11,217 bases of DNA. It comes from Simkania sp. (lineage in GTDB: Bacteria > Chlamydiota > Chlamydiia > Chlamydiales > Simkaniaceae). The position numbers and the translations under genes are program-made. The stretch covers positions 1 to 11,217 of the forward strand of contig JANQJX010000066.1 in NCBI GenBank assembly GCA_028281425.1, in the 5' to 3' direction. The notes under the pieces are model-generated. The model worked only from the letters and a program-made list of their open reading frames with translations. It made no database searches and was not told the DNA's origin. Shown in pieces: positions 1-6,381 of this stretch. Numbering within the stretch: position 1 is the stretch's first letter; each line of letters starts with the position of its first letter.

Positions 1-26
1 GAAAAAAAAAACAAAGAGGTTCAAAA

Positions 27-140
27 ATGGACGAGTTGTATTTGATCAAACTATTTTGCCACATTGATGATTTTTGGAAGAACTTTAAACCTAAATGGAA
101 TGTTATGATTTTGCTCTCCTCAAAGCAATCCGTCACTTAA
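27..140 (+). pseudogene. IS982-like transposase, N-terminal fragment
   Basis: A 37-codon frame opens with ATG behind an AGAGG Shine-Dalgarno-like site (about 15-19) and ends in TAA at 138-140. Its first 24 residues, including LFCHIDDFWKNF and then KPKW, look like the start of IS982-family transposases, which begin with a pattern of the type LFCxxDDFxxxFxPxW. After residue 24 the resemblance stops and the frame soon closes. A complete family member is roughly 290 residues, so more than 90 percent is missing. From about 95 another frame (ATG 95, stop 173-175) reads MECYDFALLKAIRHLKER and could be part of the same or another relic. Seen: the motif, the start and the stop. Inferred: family membership, from remembered family pattern only. 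It is non-functional if correct. Confidence 0.45.
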
Positions 141-278
141 AAGAGAGGAGCTATGCAATCGGGGATAAAAGTTAAGTGTTTTTCGAATGGTAAAAAGATT
201 TTCCAAAGGGAAAAGTAGGATCTATTCTGAGATGGTATTAGAAATTTAAATCTATCAAATAAATTTAGGGAGGAGATA
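141..278. other. leader region with no recognised gene
   Basis: This AT-rich stretch separates the transposase-like fragment from the gene starting at 279. I see no tRNA, no strong hairpin and no convincing -35/-10 pair. The tail of a small second frame (95-175) lies in it. The only clear signal is the Shine-Dalgarno run GGGAGGAG at 268-275, which serves the next gene. Confidence 0.4.
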
Positions 279-1019
279 ATGTCTTCAGCTGTTTGTAATC
301 ATTCATATTCTTTCAATCATTTTATGTCTCATGATCCTTCTATTCATAATTTTTCTATGTATCGCCAGTCTCTTTTCCACAAACATTTGAAAAAAGCCGC
401 TGATGAATTTGTAGGAGGAAATTTTCCTTTAGTGTTATGTGATAAAATAGCTGAGTTTGCTAGGATTAAAATATCAGAATCAAACTGCACTTTATGTCAA
501 TTTAATAAAAAAATCTCTAAAATAATGCTTATGAAGTGGCATTATTATTACGTAAATTTAAATGAAATTTATTCTAACCTTATTAGAAACCATGGAAAAG
601 GTAAAGATGGAAACCAAGATGAGGTTTTTGTTAAATGCCTTTACCTGCATGTGTTGAATACCAAGTATTTAAAAAAACTAACGTACGTCATGCCTTCATT
701 CGAATTAGACCTCATGCGTTCAAAACAATTTGTACTAACAGAGGTGTTTTCTGTACAGCTTATTCATTATTTGAAGAGTTGTAGTTATAATAATATGAAA
801 GCTTTGAATGTAAAGAGAGTTTATGATGATCAATTTTATTTTAAGCTTGGGAAGGATTTAATTAAGAAAATAGATTATTTACTTTCTGAATTAAAAAACA
901 TTAATGATGTTAATAAACAAGACTACATAAAAGAAATAATCAAAAAACCTTTATTTAAAGAGAAAAAACTTCTAGAAGAGATACTTAAAAATCAAGACTA
1001 CATAAGATTTGAGAAATAG
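279..1019 (+). CDS. hypothetical protein, 246 aa, lysine-rich and probably cytosolic
   Basis: I do not recognise this protein. The ATG start is well supported by GGGAGGAG at 268-275, five to seven bases upstream. The N-terminal 35 residues are rich in Ser, His, Asn and Phe. A CTLC pair sits near residues 71-74. The remainder alternates hydrophobic and lysine-rich stretches with a strongly basic, probably helical C-terminal third (about 190-246). There is no clear membrane segment or signal peptide. Codon use is notably AT-rich compared with the metabolic operon next door, which suits an accessory, lineage-specific gene. It lies between a transposase-like relic and the convergent pgl operon. 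A secreted host-directed protein is possible in an intracellular bacterium, but nothing in the sequence proves it. That it is a real gene is likely from length and ribosome binding site; function is unknown. Confidence 0.7.
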   Translation: MSSAVCNHSYSFNHFMSHDPSIHNFSMYRQSLFHKHLKKAADEFVGGNFPLVLCDKIAEFARIKISESNCTLCQFNKKISKIMLMKWHYYYVNLNEIYSNLIRNHGKGKDGNQDEVFVKCLYLHVLNTKYLKKLTYVMPSFELDLMRSKQFVLTEVFSVQLIHYLKSCSYNNMKALNVKRVYDDQFYFKLGKDLIKKIDYLLSELKNINDVNKQDYIKEIIKKPLFKEKKLLEEILKNQDYIRFEK

Positions 1020-1038
1020 ATGTTAGCCCTCTATTTCT
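1012..1038 (+). terminator. hairpin at the 3' end of the 246-aa gene, possible terminator
   Basis: AGAAATAGA at 1012-1020 pairs perfectly with TCTATTTCT at 1030-1038, giving a 9-bp stem around a 9-base loop, and the stem includes the TAG stop codon. No good U-tract follows, so it is a weak candidate for an intrinsic terminator. It could instead protect the mRNA 3' end. It also lies downstream of the converging pgl operon, where its opposite strand could serve the same role. Confidence 0.35.
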
Positions 1039-1125
1039 TACTTACCTTATGCAGAAAGTAATAGGCGAAGAGTTTTTGCGGCCATTGTCCCGATCAGAAC
1101 GAAAGCAATCTGACATCATAGGAGT

Positions 1126-1914
1126 TTAAGTTTTAGAAGGGGAGAGATTTTTGGCTTCGAGAAGAGATTTAGCAGCTTGGGAATCTAAGATCCAAAGAGC
1201 TTTATTAGATGAAGATCCGATATTTTCAACAGGGAAAGGCGGGTGATTTTTTTCGAGAAAAACATGTCTAACCATCTCTTGCTTGCTTTTGCCAATCACA
1301 TAAAGAACAATATTTCTTGCTTGGTTAATCAAAGGAAATGTCATGGTCATACGCCAGCTATTTTTTTGAGGAACTTCATTGGCAACAACAAGATGTTTTT
1401 TTTCTTCAAGAGCTAAAGTATTGGGAAAAAGAGAGGCTGTATGTCCATCTTCTCCCATTCCAAGCATCATTAAATCAAAAGGGCGACTGTGAAGAGTTAA
1501 GCGGATTTGATTTTCATAGTTTTGAGCGTGCGTTATGATTTCTTTTTCAGCTTCCATACGAAAAATATGCGTATCCACAAGGGGAAGGTCTTTAAAACCG
1601 GCATTCATAGCCATTGCGTAATTATTTTCAGGATTTGTTGGAGGAACATTTCTTTCATCACTCCAAAAAAGAAGGACTTTTTTCCAGTCAATCTCATTTG
1701 AATAAGGAGCTTTGGAAAGGATTTCATAAATGGCTTTTGGCGTAGATCCTCCCGATAAAGCAACGGAAAAATGACCGTGTAATTGCAGGGATTCTTTAGC
1801 ACAATTGATAAAATGTTCAACGCAAAAAAGAAGGGTTTTTTCTCGATTTCCGGGATGTGCAATATCGCGGCGGTCATCCCAACTAAAAAAGTGGATTTCT
1901 TCATCTACAGACAA
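1126..1914 (-). CDS. pgl: 6-phosphogluconolactonase
   Basis: This enzyme hydrolyses 6-phosphoglucono-delta-lactone to 6-phosphogluconate, the second step of the oxidative pentose-phosphate pathway, in the cytosol. The 262-residue length is normal for the family (DevB/Pgl, about 240-270). Hallmarks are the phosphate-binding ALSGGSTP at residues 52-59, FWSDERNVPPT at 83-93 and GMGEDGHTASLFP at 152-164. The start is a TTG: AAGGAGA (plus-strand 1921-1927) ends six to seven bases before it, and the next in-frame ATG is about 100 residues in, past the ALSGGSTP motif. The frame overlaps the end of opcA by 10 bases, implying translational coupling, and the gene is last in zwf-opcA-pgl. No U-tract terminator follows. 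Function is confident from motifs; the TTG start is confident from spacing. Confidence 0.95.
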   Translation of the reverse strand: MSVDEEIHFFSWDDRRDIAHPGNREKTLLFCVEHFINCAKESLQLHGHFSVALSGGSTPKAIYEILSKAPYSNEIDWKKVLLFWSDERNVPPTNPENNYAMAMNAGFKDLPLVDTHIFRMEAEKEIITHAQNYENQIRLTLHSRPFDLMMLGMGEDGHTASLFPNTLALEEKKHLVVANEVPQKNSWRMTMTFPLINQARNIVLYVIGKSKQEMVRHVFLEKNHPPFPVENIGSSSNKALWILDSQAAKSLLEAKNLSPSKT

Positions 1915-2999
1915 AAAGAGTCTCCTTCTATTTTTTTGACCATTTCAAGCATATTCATATAATGTTGGCTTGTTCCTTGGTGGCAGATTTCTTTTACAAG
2001 CGATTGCCCAATACCATCTTTTTCAAAGACAAAGTGGGTGGGAATATAACAAAGAGTTGAACTCGATTTTTCAATGATCACATGATTTAAATATTTAGAA
2101 TGGCGTTTGAGTTCGTAGCATTCTTGAGACTTGGTTTGAATTTTAATTCCAAGGATACGTCCTGAAGAAAGAAGGTCCACTTCGTTGGGATGAAGGGTAA
2201 CTTTGACTGGAAGGTTATGAGTTTGATAGGAAAAAATAAGGCGGTCTTCTTCTTGATCTATCTTTGAAAAATGCCACTCTAGTTGAGATGCAAGCCATGC
2301 TTGCAAATAGATGGATTGAATTCTGGGATGACAGACAAAATCACTTTTTTTTGCATTGAAGGTGATATGAATTTCTTTTGATTGTTTTAAGAAAGCGAGA
2401 TCATCTGAAGATTTAAAAACATTGGCAAAAAGAAGACGCCATTCTTCTGTTCTGGCCCAGTTAAGATCAGCGATATCTATCTCTGAAGTGGTATGGCAGT
2501 TTAAAACAAATTGTGCAAATGTTTTAAGATTTAAAGAGGTTTCCGAATCAAAAATGATCCGATTTGATAAATGTTTGAGTTTTGCTGCAATGGGATTTTC
2601 AAGATTTGGGGCATCAGCATGCACAAAATAAACGGGAAGATCGGGCAAAATATGAGGAAGAACAATGAAAGGGACCTTTACATGATCTTTTTGACATACT
2701 TCGATTTCGATCATATCGCAAATGATTTCATTGTTCCCTGAATTAGCACTTAGAACAGAAACAGTTGTTTTTAAAACTTGATTTGACGTTTTGTCATCAT
2801 AGGTAATAAAGAGAATGCGTGAAGGGAATTTTTCGATGACTTTTTGAGCTACTTGACTTAAATAAGAGGTGCGGAGGCTTTTTTTTGAATAGATAATCAA
2901 ATTAAAAAGACAAGCACGCATTTTGTTTTTCCCTTGAAGGGAATTCCAAATGCGTTCAAGTTCTGATTCGATTTGTGCTGGATGAATGATTTGAGCCAT
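1905..2999 (-). CDS. opcA: OpcA-like glucose-6-phosphate dehydrogenase assembly protein
   Basis: OpcA promotes assembly or activation of glucose-6-phosphate dehydrogenase; in cyanobacteria it is needed for Zwf activity and takes part in redox control. Family signatures visible here are an N-terminal region with RACLFNLIIY (28-37) and a following PSRILFI (59-65), LPDLPVYFV (118-126), RIIFDS (147-152), DLNWARTEEWR (178-188) and LQAWLASQLEW (232-242). The length of 364 is usual. About ten cysteines are spread along the chain, but I cannot say whether any act as a thiol switch. There is no membrane segment. It starts at ATG 49 bases after the zwf stop, with only a poor purine-rich ribosome site, and its TAG stop lies inside the first codons of pgl. 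The position between zwf and pgl supports the assignment. OpcA is best known from cyanobacteria and actinobacteria, so its presence in this kind of genome is notable. Confidence 0.85.
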   Translation of the reverse strand: MAQIIHPAQIESELERIWNSLQGKNKMRACLFNLIIYSKKSLRTSYLSQVAQKVIEKFPSRILFITYDDKTSNQVLKTTVSVLSANSGNNEIICDMIEIEVCQKDHVKVPFIVLPHILPDLPVYFVHADAPNLENPIAAKLKHLSNRIIFDSETSLNLKTFAQFVLNCHTTSEIDIADLNWARTEEWRLLFANVFKSSDDLAFLKQSKEIHITFNAKKSDFVCHPRIQSIYLQAWLASQLEWHFSKIDQEEDRLIFSYQTHNLPVKVTLHPNEVDLLSSGRILGIKIQTKSQECYELKRHSKYLNHVIIEKSSSTLCYIPTHFVFEKDGIGQSLVKEICHQGTSQHYMNMLEMVKKIEGDSFCL

Positions 3000-3048
3000 A
3001 AAATTTTTTCTTTGGTCTTTTTAAGCCTTTTATTTCATTAATCGAAAA

Positions 3049-4590
3049 TTAAATCAATCGCCATTTGCGTCTATCTCGAGCCATCATTTCTTCAGCATTT
3101 TTAGGGCCCCAACTTCCAGAAGCATAATTGGGAAAATTTTTAGGAATATGATTTTCCCAGTATTCGAGAAGGGGAGAGAAGAATTTCCAAGATAAAAAAA
3201 CTTCATCTTGCCTGGCAAAAAGGGTATTATCTCCAGCAATGCAATCACAAATCAGTCTTTCATAAGCTTCTGGAGGCATCAGTCCGAAAAAAGCACCATA
3301 GCGGAAATCCATTTTAACAGGTTGAATCGGACTACTTGGTCCTGGAACTTTACAATTAATTTTTAGGGAAATTCCTTCATTGGGTTGAATGCGAATTGCT
3401 AAAACATTGGTTTCATGCTGCCTGTTTGCATTCAAAAAAAGAAATCCAGGGGGATGTTTGAAAGTGATTGCAATCTCAGTGGCTCGCTTGGGCAATCTTT
3501 TACCTCCTCGCAAATAGAAGGGAACGCTATCCCAACGCCAATTATCTATATAGATTTTAAGAGCTCCATAGGTTTCTCTTGTTGAATTTTGATTAACATT
3601 TTTTTCTTCGCGATAAGAAAGCGTTTCTTCCCCATCGATAAATCCTTTTCCATATTGCCCTCGGATCGCATCTGTTTCAAAATAATGCTCTTTAAAGGGG
3701 CGGATAGCTTCCAGAACTTTGACTTTTTCATCATGAATCGCATTGGGGGAAAGATTCACAGGAGGCTCCATAGCAATTAAAGAGAGGAGCTGTGTCATGT
3801 GATTTTGCATAATATCGCGGACAAGCCCTTGCTCTTCATAAAAATGTCCTCTTGTTCCAATTCCAATACTTTCAGCAACGGTCAATTGCACGTGGTCAAT
3901 GTAGCGGTGGTTCCATAAATTTTCAAAAATCGAATTTGCAAAGCGGAAAACAAGGAGATTTTGAACCGTTTCTTTACCTAGATAGTGATCGATGCGATAA
4001 AGCTGTGTTTCAGATAAATGTTTCAGTAAATTTGTTTGCAAATTTTTGGCAGAAAGCAGGTCATGACCAAAAGGTTTTTCAATGATCACACGTGACCATT
4101 TTTTGTTTTCTTGATTTTTGTCGTAGATCAAATGGTGTTTTTTGAGTTTTTCGATGATGATAGGGAAGTAAGAGGGTTGAGTAGATAAATAGTAAATCCG
4201 ATTCCCTTTTGTGCCAAATTGGGTATCTAATTCGGTCAATTTTTTAGCAAAAAGAAGATATCCTTCATCATGATCAAACTCTGAGCAGTGGTAAAAAAGT
4301 TGCTTTTTAAAAGGGCTCCAAATGGAGGGGTCAATGGGTTTGACTCTTGAATGTGTATGAATAGCTGTTTCCATTTCATTACGAAAGAGATCATCTGTTT
4401 TTTCACGTCGAGCAAAACCTATGGAAACAAAATTTGTTGGAAGCTGTCCTTCTCTTTTTAAGTTGTAAATTGCAGGCATTAACTTTCTTGCCGTTAAATC
4501 TCCTGTTGCCCCAAAGATAACAAAAATGCAAGGATCTAAGGTGCGCTTCGTTTGCCTTGATTCTTCAAGAGGGTGTGTGGATAAATACAT
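3049..4590 (-). CDS. zwf: glucose-6-phosphate 1-dehydrogenase
   Basis: Zwf oxidises glucose-6-phosphate to 6-phosphogluconolactone with reduction of NADP+, the entry step of the oxidative pentose-phosphate pathway. The 513 residues match the family. The dinucleotide-binding loop FGATGDLTARKL lies at 26-37, EKPFG at 171-175, and the substrate site RIDHYLGKE at 199-207. The general-base histidine is H264 in RDIMQNH, equivalent by motif to H240 of the Leuconostoc enzyme. All key residues are present, so the enzyme should be active. It is the first gene of zwf-opcA-pgl; in Chlamydia zwf is likewise next to the pgl (devB) gene, but as I recall without opcA between them. The ATG lacks a clear Shine-Dalgarno site: the nearest AAGGA is over 20 bases upstream. 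I find no confident promoter. Start choice is therefore less certain than function. Confidence 0.97.
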   Translation of the reverse strand: MYLSTHPLEESRQTKRTLDPCIFVIFGATGDLTARKLMPAIYNLKREGQLPTNFVSIGFARREKTDDLFRNEMETAIHTHSRVKPIDPSIWSPFKKQLFYHCSEFDHDEGYLLFAKKLTELDTQFGTKGNRIYYLSTQPSYFPIIIEKLKKHHLIYDKNQENKKWSRVIIEKPFGHDLLSAKNLQTNLLKHLSETQLYRIDHYLGKETVQNLLVFRFANSIFENLWNHRYIDHVQLTVAESIGIGTRGHFYEEQGLVRDIMQNHMTQLLSLIAMEPPVNLSPNAIHDEKVKVLEAIRPFKEHYFETDAIRGQYGKGFIDGEETLSYREEKNVNQNSTRETYGALKIYIDNWRWDSVPFYLRGGKRLPKRATEIAITFKHPPGFLFLNANRQHETNVLAIRIQPNEGISLKINCKVPGPSSPIQPVKMDFRYGAFFGLMPPEAYERLICDCIAGDNTLFARQDEVFLSWKFFSPLLEYWENHIPKNFPNYASGSWGPKNAEEMMARDRRKWRLI

Positions 4591-4747
4591 AGAAGTAAAA
4601 TCATTTGATTTATCCTTAAACCTAAAAAAATCTTATTTTAAAATCAAGTGATATCTACATAAGGAAATCGCATGATTTTTGGGAGTGTATTATTGTTCAT
4701 CCGCATTTCTCACAAGATTTTGCAGAAAGATTAAGGAGATCGTGCAA

Positions 4748-4761
4748 ATTTAAGCTTAAAT
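4748..4761. repeat. 14-bp perfect palindrome
   Basis: ATTTAAGCTTAAAT reads the same on both strands. A perfect palindrome of this length is expected about once by chance in an AT-rich window of this size, so it is recorded only because it directly abuts one arm of the CCCCTGATT inverted repeat. It is about 160 bases upstream of zwf, so it could also be an operator. Confidence 0.3.
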
Positions 4762-4837
4762 CCCCTGATTGTGATCCTGTTGACACTGGTAATAGAGGAC
4801 AGAGATCATCATGTGATGACTTCTGCCTGATTCATTG

Positions 4838-4867
4838 CTATAGAGAAAATTGGTAGTGATTTGGGGT
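4838..4867 (+). repeat. dispersed repeat R1, copy 1 (decayed)
   Basis: These 30 bases match 10989-11018 at 27 positions, including an exact 16-base block CTATAGAGAAAATTGG and an exact 9-base block ATTTGGGGT. Read in the Y-R-E-N-W frame, this copy carries two stop codons (TAG TGA) where the other copy has Glu-Gln, so it appears to be a decayed version of a once-coding sequence. Confidence 0.65.
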
Positions 4868-4952
4868 TTTAAGAAAACCGTCAGACGGGATTAAGGTAGA
4901 ATCAGGGGTTAAAATAGATTTTTTGTTCAGTTTTGTTTAAATTCAACACAAA

Positions 4953-4982
4953 AAAAACCGGATAATATTTCTTCCGGTTTTT
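4953..4982 (-). terminator. intrinsic terminator of the 238-aa membrane-protein gene
   Basis: On the minus strand a 10-bp perfect stem AAAAACCGGA / TCCGGTTTTT encloses a 10-base loop. The 3' arm runs on into a stretch of eight T residues (complement of A at 4950-4957). It lies about 46 bases after the TAA of the minus-strand gene ending at 5029. This is a textbook rho-independent terminator; on the + strand the T-run after the stem is shorter, but weak bidirectional action is possible. Confidence 0.85.
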
Positions 4983-5028
4983 GGTTGTTTATAAGATAAA
5001 TCAAAACAATTTAAATATCTTACGACAT

Positions 5029-5745
5029 TTATTGTGAAGTGATTGTTGGGTTCACCTTTTGTTTATATTGCTCCAAGTTGAAAACGTGATTTTGGAAAGA
5101 GGTTGCAAAGTGCTCCTTGTTATATGGAAGGTTCGCATTGCCAACCGCTTTTCTAGCATTAAAGTAGCTCATGACATTGTCATCATTTTCATTTTGGTCG
5201 TCCAATCCTACAATTGTATAGTTTTGACTCTCTATATTGTTTGCAAGTTCGGCAAACTCATTATCTTCCATGTTTATAATTTCGGCTTTAGTGTAGGATT
5301 GGGTGACTTCTTCTTCTCCTTTAAGCCCTGGTTTTGAGAGGACATGACGGATAATAAACGCAAATAGATTTGAAGAAGCAATGAGTGCAAGAAACTTATT
5401 GGATAATTGCAAAGATGCAGGAATGACACTTTTTTGTATAAGTGCAAACTGGATACTTAAAGCAGCTAGAATACCAAGGGCATAAATAGATGTTGCTATA
5501 AAAGTCGGTTGGTATTTTTGTTCTCCAAAAGCTTTCCGAAATATTGTTGTTGCTATACTTCCACCAGTAGATGCAACGACTGTAGTAGTCATTGGAGTTG
5601 AAAAATTACTAGCGGTAGGAAGTAACTCTACTTTTCTACCAAGATAATTGAGCGTCGATACGATACTTGTACTAAAAGCAGAATTTATGATCCAATCTTT
5701 CGTTATCTGCATGAAGCTCGCCGAGTTTGTATTGACTGTTGACAT
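5029..5745 (-). CDS. two-helix membrane protein, candidate inclusion-membrane (Inc-like) protein
   Basis: I recognise no family. The ATG at 5745 is chosen because GGAGG (plus-strand 5751-5755) lies five bases before it. A GTG four codons earlier overlaps that site and is unlikely to be the start. The 238-residue product has a Ser/Thr/Asn-rich N-terminus without a classical signal peptide, small-residue-rich stretches to about 65, hydrophobic segments at roughly 83-104 and 117-134 separated by a short loop, and a long acidic, Asn-rich soluble tail (about 140-238). A bilobed hydrophobic pair with soluble ends is the defining layout of chlamydial Inc proteins secreted by type III secretion into the vacuole membrane. 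That role is inference from topology only; an ordinary inner-membrane protein is the alternative. The gene is monocistronic, with its own promoter and terminator. Confidence 0.75.
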   Translation of the reverse strand: MSTVNTNSASFMQITKDWIINSAFSTSIVSTLNYLGRKVELLPTASNFSTPMTTTVVASTGGSIATTIFRKAFGEQKYQPTFIATSIYALGILAALSIQFALIQKSVIPASLQLSNKFLALIASSNLFAFIIRHVLSKPGLKGEEEVTQSYTKAEIINMEDNEFAELANNIESQNYTIVGLDDQNENDDNVMSYFNARKAVGNANLPYNKEHFATSFQNHVFNLEQYKQKVNPTITSQ

Positions 5746-5768
5746 TTTGTCCTCCACAAATTAAGTGT

Positions 5769-5780
5769 GTTTAATTAAAC
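5769..5780. promoter_or_regulatory. 12-bp palindrome next to the predicted transcription start
   Basis: GTTTAATTAAAC is a perfect palindrome lying 24-35 bases upstream of the ATG of the minus-strand membrane-protein gene, and a few bases downstream of the +1 predicted from its promoter. That is a plausible repressor site. Palindromes of this length occur by chance in AT-rich DNA, so the case rests on its position. Confidence 0.35.
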
Positions 5781-5790
5781 AGATAGGGTG

Positions 5791-5820
5791 ATTGTATGAA
5801 AAATTCATATTTTGTGTAAA
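5791..5820 (-). promoter_or_regulatory. sigma70-type promoter of the membrane-protein gene
   Basis: On the minus strand TTTACA (complement of 5815-5820) and TACAAT (complement of 5791-5796) are separated by 18 bases, and each differs from consensus at one position. Transcription would begin near 5783, giving a leader of roughly 40 bases to the ATG at 5745. The spacer and -10 contain the inverted repeat TATGAA-TTT-TTCATA (5795-5809), a possible operator. Confidence 0.6.
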
Positions 5821-5982
5821 CAAGAACTTTATTGAATACACATTTTTATATTTGTTTTCCTTTCTTTCCATGGAATTTTTTATGCAATTTTAGCTTTGAT
5901 TTTTTCTAAATTAATGCGAGTTTAATGCATAAGGCTCTATGATTTAGATAGGGGGAACTTGCTTACATAGGATGAAGTTTTT

Positions 5983-6264
5983 ATGAAACAGAGAGAAAAG
6001 GAATTTTTTGAAGAGACAATTCGGGGAGAAATAGAAGTGTTTTTAAGTGAATTTGAACATTCTGATGCAAGCGAAGAGCAGATGAGAGCTCTTTTGGGAA
6101 TTTGGGAAAAGACCATTTTAAGCCACTCTAAAAAGTGTTCTCAAAAAAAGAAAAATTCTATCGAGCGGCTGATGAATACTTGTTCTGATTATGCCAATCA
6201 TCGAGGAATGCTTGAGCGTATTAAAAAAGAAGCAGAAGAAGTACGCCTTCATTTGGGCCTTTAA
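5983..6264 (+). CDS. small hypothetical protein, 93 aa, helical
   Basis: I do not recognise this protein. It is highly charged (Glu, Lys, Arg), has no membrane segment or signal peptide, and should be nearly all alpha-helical, with heptad-like hydrophobic spacing across about 5-45 and 60-92. A basic KKCSQKKKN patch lies near 50-58. The ATG follows AGGA by ten bases (5969-5972), a modest ribosome site. It is divergent from the membrane-protein gene and upstream of the alpha/beta hydrolase on the same strand, with a 117-base gap. A small cytosolic partner or chaperone-like protein would fit the shape, but that is speculation. It is likely a real gene from its coding-like composition and the well-placed start. 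Confidence 0.65.
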   Translation: MKQREKEFFEETIRGEIEVFLSEFEHSDASEEQMRALLGIWEKTILSHSKKCSQKKKNSIERLMNTCSDYANHRGMLERIKKEAEEVRLHLGL

Positions 6265-6381
6265 CGCCTAATCCGCATTTGAAAAACATAGACCCAGGAG
6301 TTACCCTCTGTGAATGAGATTTTATGGAAGCGTTTTTTAACCCAAATCTATGACTTGTGAATATAGAATTTTTATCGCCTA

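Larger units (their letters stand above)
4591..5028. other. gene-free region between zwf and the membrane-protein gene
   Basis: This 438-base stretch contains no supported gene. It holds the zwf leader (4591 upward), a 14-bp perfect palindrome (4748-4761), a decayed copy of a 30-base repeat (4838-4867), a 9-bp inverted repeat CCCCTGATT/AATCAGGGG (4762-4770 and 4900-4908) flanking that copy, a small CCGTC-A-GACGG inverted repeat near 4877-4888, and the terminator at 4953-4982. Short open frames here are interrupted and look like relics. The mixture suggests remains of a mobile or repeated element inserted between two transcription units. Confidence 0.5.

Noticed and set aside
1049..1129. 26-codon + frame MQKVIGEEFLRPLSRSERKQ...
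   Set aside because: Has a protein-like look but no ribosome site, overlaps the pgl 3' end antiparallel, and is too short to assign.
1605..1904. 99-codon minus-strand frame inside pgl beginning with ATG at 1904
   Set aside because: It is the wrong frame of pgl; all lactonase motifs are in the TTG-started frame.
4591..4680. Possible zwf promoter (TTGATT or TAAAAT elements on the minus strand)
   Set aside because: No pair with both acceptable hexamers and 16-18 base spacing could be found.
4764..4830. Open stretch reading PLIVILLTLVIEDRDHHVMTS, possible membrane-protein end
   Set aside because: No start, no ribosome site and no homology that I recognise; likely chance hydrophobic codons in AT-rich DNA.
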